This document shows, in pieces, positions 26,937 through 35,000 of a stretch of 64,000 bases of DNA. Made by a program: the position numbers and the translations under genes. The stretch's first letter is position 1. Each line of letters starts with the position of its first letter. Source of the stretch: Pseudomonas sp. Irchel s3b2 (GTDB taxonomy: Bacteria; Pseudomonadota; Gammaproteobacteria; Pseudomonadales; Pseudomonadaceae); contig NZ_FYEB01000010.1 in assembly GCF_900187445.1 (NCBI RefSeq), positions 124,001 to 188,000 on the forward strand, written 5' to 3'. The notes beneath the pieces are model-generated. The model was not told the origin of the DNA. It did no database searches and saw only the letters and a program-made list of their open reading frames with translations.

Positions 26937-27542
26937 TCATCGTTTCGGCAGCACCGCGCACTCGCCGAGCCAGGTCAACAAACGGTCGAGACAGGCCTCG
27001 ACCGACAGCGCGCCGGTGTCGAGCGCCAGCGACGCACACGGCGGTGGTTCGTAAGGCGCGGAAACTCCGGTGAACCCCGCCAACTCACCCCGTCGCGCCC
27101 GGGCGTAATGACCTTTGGGGTCACGCTGTTCACACACTGCCAACGAGGCGCTGCACCAGACTTCGCGGTAATCCTCGCCCAACCGTCGGGCGAACAATTC
27201 ACGCAACTCCACCAAGGGCGCGATCATCGCGAGGATGACAACCTGCCCGTTCTCGACCAACAGCGCCGCGAGTTCGCTGGCGCGGCGGATGTTTTCCAGA
27301 CGATCGCTGTCGGTAAACCCCAAATCGCGATTGAGCCCGACCCGCAGCCCGTCGCCATCGAGCACCACACTCTGCACACCGTGTTCGAACAGCTCGGCGT
27401 GCAGTGCCTGGGCCAATGTCGACTTGCCCGCGGCCGGTAAACCGGTCAGCAGAATCGCCGTGCCGCGATGGCCGTTACGGGTCTCCCGTTGGGCGCGGCT
27501 GATGCTCGCCGTCGGCGCCAGCAGGTTATTGGACCGGGGCAT
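26937..27542 (-). CDS. cysC: Stand-alone adenylylsulfate kinase-like protein
   Basis: The 201-residue product follows the APS-kinase fold: NGHRGTAILLTGLPAAGKST (P-loop), LDGDGLRVGLNRDLGFTDSD, ENIRRASELA, and DPKGHYARARRGELAGFTG. APS kinase makes PAPS, the sulfate donor. The conserved ISP(F/Y)R loop that carries the usual serine is AMIAPLVE here, so Ser is Ala and the Arg is missing. It overlaps the end of the tolC-like gene by 17 bp and is the last gene downstream of the giant surface protein and a sulfotransferase. Supplying PAPS for that sulfotransferase is the natural inference; altered catalysis is possible. Confidence 0.85.
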   Translation of the reverse strand: MPRSNNLLAPTASISRAQRETRNGHRGTAILLTGLPAAGKSTLAQALHAELFEHGVQSVVLDGDGLRVGLNRDLGFTDSDRLENIRRASELAALLVENGQVVILAMIAPLVELRELFARRLGEDYREVWCSASLAVCEQRDPKGHYARARRGELAGFTGVSAPYEPPPCASLALDTGALSVEACLDRLLTWLGECAVLPKR

Positions 27543-29040
27543 GGGCCACCGGCACTGAAATATTGCCCGCCGCCCACGCCTCTTCACGATTGGCCAGGGC
27601 CGTGGCGATGGACTGGACTTCGGTCGATTGCACTTCGTCCGGCAGCGGATCGAGACCGGCACTGGCGAAGATTTGCCCGTAAGCGTTGCGCAGGTCGGCG
27701 TAAGACAGGTCGCGACGCAGATCGGCTTGCAAGGTGTTTAGCTCGCCCTGGATCAGGTCCAGTTCACCTAGCCCGGCCGCCTGATAGCGGTTGCGCAGTT
27801 GGCCGACGATTTGCCCGTCGATGTCTGACAGTTGCTGATTGGTCTTGAACTGCCGCATCGCTTCGCGATAGTTGGCGTTGGCCACGTAAAGCTGCGCCAG
27901 TACGGCAATCGACATCGCCTGCCGGCGCGCCGCGGCAACTTCTTCACCGGCCTTGGCGACGTCGATCGCGGCGGGTGCGGAAATCACATTGAACAGGTTC
28001 CAGGTGACTTTCACCCCGTAATCCGCCCAGCCCTGCTCCACCAAAAACGAGTTGCTGTCGTAATGCCCGCCGGCAGAAAACTCCAGCCCCGGCAGCAGGC
28101 GCAGCATGGCTTTGCGGGTTTCGGCGGCGCTGATGCGGGTCTGGTAATCCTGCTCTCGCAACTCCGGCCGACTGGTCAGGGCTTCCTGTTCCAGGCTGGC
28201 GAGGTCGACCTTGAGTTCCGGAATGACGTAATCGTCCTGGGTCGCCAGCGTCAGGTCGGTGCCCAGCGGCAGATTGATCAGGGTCGCCAGTTCGGTTTTC
28301 GCCAGTGACAGCGCGCGACGTTGCTCTTCCAGTTGCCGGGTGGCTTCGATCAGCGAGCGCTGATAACCCAACGCCTGGATCGGATCGCCGATACGCTGCT
28401 CGCTCATGCTCTGACTATTGTTGCGAGCGGTTTCGACCCGGGCCATCAGGCTGTCGATCTGTTTGAGCAAACGTTCGGCGGCCATGGCTCGCCAATAGGC
28501 CGAGCGCACGTCCTGAACGATGGTGTTGATCACCTTGCGCCGACGCTCCTGCACGATCAGCCGTTGATCGCCCTGCTGTTTGGCACTGATGTAACTGACA
28601 CCGAAGTCGAGCACGTTCCAGACCATGGTCAGGTCCGCCACTTCACGGTCGCGGTCTTGGGAGGTCGACGGCTCCAGGGACTGGGTTCCGGTCTCTACGC
28701 TCTGGCTGCTGGAAGCGTTGACGTTGTTACGCCCTACGTACCCGGCGTCCAGCGCCATGCGCGGCAACATGTCGAAACTGGCGAGGTCGAGTTGGCGCTT
28801 GGCCAAGGCCTCTTCCATGATCTTGAGCCGGCCTTCGAGGTTGTATTTCACTGCGCGGGCCATGGCCTGGTGCAGTGTCAGTGGGCCACTGAGGGGCTCC
28901 TGACCCTTGTACATGTTTTGCAGATCGCTTTTGGCACGCTGTTGGCTGACGCTGCGGTCGATCGGTTCACTGGTGACCGCACATCCGCTGATCGCCAGCG
29001 CCAGCAAGCTGGCGCCGAATAACTTCTGACTTCTCTTCAT
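27526..29040 (-). CDS. TolC-family outer-membrane lipoprotein
   Basis: The 504-residue protein opens with a lipoprotein signal (LLALAISGC, lipobox SGC) and has the TolC duct repeats (GPLTLHQAMARAVKYNLEGRL; SRPELREQDYQTRISAAETRK) with long helices. It ends with a short extra tail. It starts 40 bp downstream of the giant surface protein and overlaps the cysC-like gene, so the three are probably one transcript. The placement suggests a dedicated outer-membrane exit duct for that protein. A longer frame upstream (to 29223) lies inside the giant gene and is rejected. Confidence 0.9.
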   Translation of the reverse strand: MKRSQKLFGASLLALAISGCAVTSEPIDRSVSQQRAKSDLQNMYKGQEPLSGPLTLHQAMARAVKYNLEGRLKIMEEALAKRQLDLASFDMLPRMALDAGYVGRNNVNASSSQSVETGTQSLEPSTSQDRDREVADLTMVWNVLDFGVSYISAKQQGDQRLIVQERRRKVINTIVQDVRSAYWRAMAAERLLKQIDSLMARVETARNNSQSMSEQRIGDPIQALGYQRSLIEATRQLEEQRRALSLAKTELATLINLPLGTDLTLATQDDYVIPELKVDLASLEQEALTSRPELREQDYQTRISAAETRKAMLRLLPGLEFSAGGHYDSNSFLVEQGWADYGVKVTWNLFNVISAPAAIDVAKAGEEVAAARRQAMSIAVLAQLYVANANYREAMRQFKTNQQLSDIDGQIVGQLRNRYQAAGLGELDLIQGELNTLQADLRRDLSYADLRNAYGQIFASAGLDPLPDEVQSTEVQSIATALANREEAWAAGNISVPVAHAPVQ

Positions 29041-29080
29041 CCTTGGAGCCCCCAGGTGCCGCCCTGCTTTAATGGTTTTT

Positions 29081-32000
29081 TCAGGCCTGCATTTCACTGA
29101 TGCCGACCTGTTGCAAAGCCGCGGCCAGGCTTTCGACCTGCCGCTGCTCGGTATCTTTGAGTTGTTGCAATTGCTGGCCAAGACTCGGTGCGCCAAACAC
29201 GCCGCGCAGCCCTTGGGAAGCATCTCCCGTCCTGATTGAGTTATTGCCGAAGGCGTTCAGCGAATCGACCTCGCTGCCAGTGTCCTGATTGAACAGACTC
29301 GACAGCGTACTGGTGCCAAAGACCCCGCCGTCCCCGCCGCCAAAACCGAGGAAGCCGTGGCCTGAGCCATCACCACCGCTATCACTGCCGCTGAATACCT
29401 GTGCGATAAAGCTTGGTGTCAGCGCCCCGTGACTCATGAAAATGTCGCCCAGAGGCCGAATGCCGTTGCCGATCACCCGTTGTTCAAACAGCGGGGTAAA
29501 GGTCAGCGGCGAGCCGAGATCGCCAGTGGGTGGAGTGAAGATGATCGGTTGTAATGGCACGTTGGGCTGAGCGGGCACGGTGACAGGTGGTAAGACCACA
29601 AACGCCGGCCCGGTGTTGATCGTGTAGTTGTTGGAGACCGCGACGCTGGCGCCGATGTTGCCTGCCAGGTCCGTCACATTGCTGGTGTCCAGCGCAATGA
29701 AGTTGCTCGGGTCAGTGATGTTCGCGGTGGGTGTGAAGGTTCCGGTCCAGGTCTTGCCGCCGTCGCTGCTGGCCAGGTTGATCAACTCGCCGTTGGTGAC
29801 GCTCAGGTCCGACAAATCGAAGTCGCTGACCGCCTCGCTGAACGTGAAGGTCACCAACGTCGTCTGACCAATGCCCAGGATCGGGTTGGCAACCACGATG
29901 GTGACGGTCGGGCGAGTCGCATCGAGCGCGTAGTTGTTGGAAATGGCGATGCTGGCACCGGCATTGCCTGCGGCGTCGAACACATTGCCGGTGTCCAGCA
30001 GGATCAGGTTGGTTGCATCGTTCAGGCTCGCGGTCGGTGTGAGCGTGGCGGTCCAAGTCACTCCGCCATCGCTGCTGACCAGATTGGACAGCACGCCATT
30101 GGCGACGCTGAGGTCCGACAGATCGAAACTGGACACCGCTTCGCTGAAGGTAATGGTGACGGTAGTGGTCTCGCCGATACCCAGCTTGTTGTCCGCCACC
30201 ACAATGGTCGCGGTCGGGCGAACGGTGTCGATCGCATAGTTATTGGAATCGGTCACGCCGACGCCGCTGTTGCCCGACACGTTGGTCACACCGCTGTTGT
30301 CCAGGCTAATCAGGTTAGTGGTGTCCGTCACGCTGACCGTCGGTGTGAAAGTCGCGGTCCAGGTCACGCCGCCATCGCTGGACGAAACATTGCTGAGTGT
30401 ACCGTTGGCAACGGTCAGGTCGGCGTTGCTGAAACCGCTGACCGCCTCGCTGAAGGTAATGGTCACCAGCGAAGTCTCGCCCGCCTTCAGGGTGCTGTCG
30501 GCTACCACGACCGTGGCGGTCGGGACCTGGGTTTCCACCACATAGTTGGCCGAGTTGGTGACGCCCGTCCCCGCATTACCCGCCAGATCGGTGACGCCAG
30601 TATTGTTCAGGATGATCAGGTTAGTGGCATCGGTGACGCCAATGGTCGGGGTGAACGTCCCGGTCCAGGTGAGGCCGCCGTCGTTGCTGCTCACCGCGCT
30701 CAACGTACCGTTGGCGACGCTCAGGTCGCTGTTATCGAAACCACTCACCGCCTCGCTGAAAGTGATGGTCACCAGCGCGGTTTCCCCCGGTTTCAGGGTC
30801 GTATCGCTCAACACGATAGTGGCTGTCGGGAGTTGGCTGTCAATGGCGTAGTTGTTGGAATCTGTGGTGCCACTACCGGCATTGCCTGCCAGGTCGTTGA
30901 CCCCGGTGTTGTCCAGGGTGATCAGGTTAGTCGTGTCAGTGATGCTGGCGGTTGGCGTGAACGTAGCCGTCCAGGTGATGCCGCCATCACTGCTGCTCAC
31001 CGCGCTCAAGGTACCGTTGGCAATCGTCAGGTCGGCATTGGTGAATCCGCTGACCGCCTCGGAGAAGGTAATGGTCACCAGCGAAGTTTCGTCGGCCTTG
31101 AGGGCCGTGTCGGTGAACACGATGCTGGCCGTCGGGCGCACGGTGTCGATGGCGTAGTTGTTGGAATCGGTGGTGCCGCTGCCCGCATTGCCCGAGCCGT
31201 TCTGCACACCGCTGTTATCCAGGGTGATGACGTTGCTGGTGTCGGTGATGGCATTGGTCGGCGTAAAGGTCGCGGTCCAGGTGATACCGCCGTCGCTGCT
31301 GCTCACCGCGCTCAAGGTGCCGTTGGCGATGGTCAGGTCGGTATTGCTGAAACCGCTGACGGCTTCACTGAAGGTAATGGTCACCAGCGACGTTTCACCG
31401 ATTCTCAACGCATTGTCGGCGACCACGATGGCGGCAGTCGGCAGCACCGTATCGATGGTGTAGTTGCCGGAGTTGGTGATGCCGCTGCCGGTGTTGCCGG
31501 CCACATCGATCACACCGCTATTGGCCAGGGTGATGATGTTGCTGGCGTCATTCACGCCAGCGGTTGGGGTGAAGGTCGCGGTCCAGGTGATGCCGCCGTC
31601 GCTGCTGCTGACGGCACTCAAAGTACCGTTGGCGATGCTCAAATCACTGTTGTCGAAACCCGTCACCGCCTCGCTGAAGGTAATGGTCACCAGCGAAGTC
31701 TCGCCAGCACTCAGAGTAGTGTCCGCCAAGACAATGGTGGCTGTCGGACGTTGACTGTCGATAGCGTAGTTATTGGAATCGGTAGTACCGGCGCCAGTGT
31801 TGCCTGCCCCATCGATCACTCCGGTGTTGTCCAGGGCAATCAGGTTGCTCGAATCGGTGACGCTCGCCGTCGGTGTCAGGGTTGCGGTGTAGGTGATGTT
31901 ATCGCTGGTGCTCAGATTGCTCAGGGTACCGTTGCTCACCGTCAGGTCGGCTGTAGTAAAACCGGTGACCGCCTCGGAGAACGTGATGGTCACCACCGAT

Positions 32001-35000
32001 GTTTGACCCACCGCTAGCGCCGCGTCTGCGACCACGATGGTCGCCGTCGGGCGTACGGTGTCGATGGCGTAGTTGTTGGAATCGGTAGTGCCGCTACCGG
32101 CGTTGCCCGAGCCGTTTTGCACACCGCTGTTATCCAGGGTGATGAGGTTGCTGGTGTCGGTGGTGGCATTGGTCGGCGTAAAAGTTGCGGTCCAGGTGAT
32201 GCCACCATCACCACTGGTCACGGCGCTCAAGGTGCCATTGGCGATGGTCAGGTCGGCATTGGAGAAACCGCTGACCGCTTCACTGAAGGTGATGGTCACC
32301 AGCGACGTTTCACCGACGCTCAACGCATTGTCGGCCACGACGATGGTGGCGGTCGGCAGCACCGTATCGATGATGTAGTTGCCGGAGTTGGTAGTGCCGC
32401 TGCCAGTATTGCCGGCCACATCGGTCACGCCGGTATTGGCCAGGGTGATGATGTTGCTGGCGTCATTCACGCCAGCGGTTGGGGTGAAGGTCGCGGTCCA
32501 GGTAATGCCGGCATCGCTGCTGCTGACGGCGCTCAAAGTGCCGTTGGCGATGCTCAGGTCGGCGTTGGTGAAACCGCTCACCGCCTCGGAGAAGGTGATG
32601 GTCACCAGCGAGGTTTCGCCCGCTGTCAGTGTTGTATCGGCCAGCACAATCGTGGCGGTCGGGCGAAGCGTATCGATCGCGTAGTTGTTGGAATCGGTCG
32701 TGCCGCTGCCGGCGTTACCCCCCAGATCAGCCACGCCGGTGTTGTCCAGGGTGATCAGGTTGGTGGTGTCGTTGATGCTCGCGGAGGGCGTGAAGATTGC
32801 AGTCCAGGTAATGCCGCCGTTGCTGCTGCTCACCGCGGTCAAGGTGCCGTTGGTAATGGTCAGGTCAGCGTTGGTGAAACCGCTCACCGCTTCGGAGAAG
32901 GTGATCGTCACCAGAGAGGTTTCGCCGATTCTCAGCGCCGTGTCCGCGATCACGATGGTGGCCGTCGGGCGCACAGTGTCGATGGCATAGTTGTTGGAAT
33001 CGGTCGTGCCGCTGCCCACGTTACCGGTGGCGGCAGCCTGCACACCGGTGTTGTCCAGTGTGATCAAGTTGGTCGTATCGGTGATGCTCGCGGTCGGGGT
33101 GAAGGTCGCGGTCCAGGTGATGCCACCATCACTGCTGCTCACCGAGGTCAACGTGCCGTTGGCAATCGTCAGGTCGGCGTTGGTGAAACCGGTTACGGCC
33201 TGGTTGAAGGCGATGGTCACCAGTGACGTTTCACCGATTCTCAGCGCAGTGTCCGCCACCACAATCGTCGCGGTCGGCAGAGCGGTGTCGATGGCGTAGT
33301 TGCCCGAGGAACTGATCCCGCTGCCGGTGTTGCCCGCCAGATCGACCACGCCGGTGTTAGCCAGGCTGATGACGTTGGTCGCGCTGATGATGCCTGCTGT
33401 CGGGGTAAACGTTGCGGTCCAGGTGATGCCACCGTCACTGCTGCTCACCGAGGTCAACGTGCCGTTGGCGATGCTCAAATCGGCGTTGGTGAAACCGGTC
33501 ACCGCCTCGGAGAAGGTGATAGTCACCAGCGAGGTTTCGCCCGCTGTCAGTGTTGTATCGGCCAGCACAATCGTGGCGGTCGGGCGAAGCGTATCGATCG
33601 CGTAGTTGTTGGAATCGGTGGTGCCGCTGCCGGCGTTACCCCCCAGATCAGCCACGCCGGTGTTGTCCAGGGTGATCAGGTTGGTGGTGTCATTGATGCT
33701 CGCGGAGGGCGTGAAAGTGGCGGTCCAGGTAATGCCGCCGTTGCTGCTGCTCACCGCGGTCAAGGTGCCGTTGGTAATGGTCAGGTCGGCATTGGTGAAA
33801 CCGCTGACCGCTTCACTGAAGGTGATCGTCACCAGAGAGGTTTCGCCGATTCTCAGCGCCGTGTCCGCGACCACAATGGTGGCCGTTGGGCGCACGGTGT
33901 CGATTGCGTAGTTGTTGGAGTCGGTGGTGCCGGACCCGGCGTTGCCCGCCAGGTCGCTGACCCCGGTGTTGTCCAGGGTGATCAGGTTGGTCGTGTCGTT
34001 AATGCTTGCGGTCGGGGTGAAGGTCGCGGTCCAGGTGATGCCGCCGTCGCTGCTGCTCACCGCGGTCAACGTGCCGTTGGTAATGGTCAGATCCGCGTTG
34101 GTGAAACCGCTCACCGCTTCACTGAAGGTGATCGTCACCAGAGAGGTCTCGCCGATTCTCAGCGCAGTGTCCGCCACCACGATGGTGGCCGTTGGGCGCA
34201 CGGTATCGATGGCATAGTTGTTGGAATCAGTGGTGCCGCTGCCAGCGTTGCCCGCCAGGTCGCTGACCCCGGTGTTGTTCAGGGTGATCAGGTTGGTCGT
34301 GTCATTGATGCTCGCGTTCGGGGTGAACGTGGCGGTCCAGGTGATGCCGCCGTCACTGCTGCTCACCGAGGTCAACGTGCCGTTGGCGATGGTCAGGTCG
34401 GCGTTGGTGAAACCGCTGACCGCTTCGGAGAAGGTGATCGTTACCAGAGAGGTTTCTCCGATTCTCAGCGCGGTGTCCGTCACCACGATGGTCGCCGTTG
34501 GCCGTACGGTATCGATGGCGTAATTGTTCGAATCAGTAGTGCCGCTCCCGGCGTTGCCCGCCAGGTCGCTGACCCCGGTGTTGTCCAGGGTGATCAGGTT
34601 GGTCGTGTCAGTGATGCTGGCGGTTGGGGTGAAGGTCGCCGTCCAGGTGATGCCGCCATCGCCGCTGCTCACCGCGGTCAAGGTGCCGTTGGCAATCGTC
34701 AGGTCGGCATTGGTGAAACCGGTCACGGCCTCGCTGAAGGTGAAAGTTACCAGCGAGGTTTCGCCGACCTTGAGCGCAGTGTCGGTGAACACGATGCCGA
34801 CGGTCGGACGTAAGGTATCGACGACGTAGTTATTGGAGTTGGTCGTACCGACGCCAGCAGTGCCCAGACCGTTTATCACCCCGGTGTTGTCCAGGGTAAT
34901 GACGTTGGTCGTATCGGAAAGACTGGCGGTCGGCGTGAACGTTGCCGTCCAGGTGATGCCGCCATCGCTGCTGCTCACTGCCGTCAGCGTGCCGTTGGCG

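Noticed and set aside
29081-29620. RTX-type type I secretion signal at the C-terminus of the giant protein
   Set aside because: The tail is Gly-rich in one stretch (GFLGFGGGDGGVFG) but lacks GGxGxDxxx nonapeptides, and no LapB-like ABC exporter is encoded in the window.
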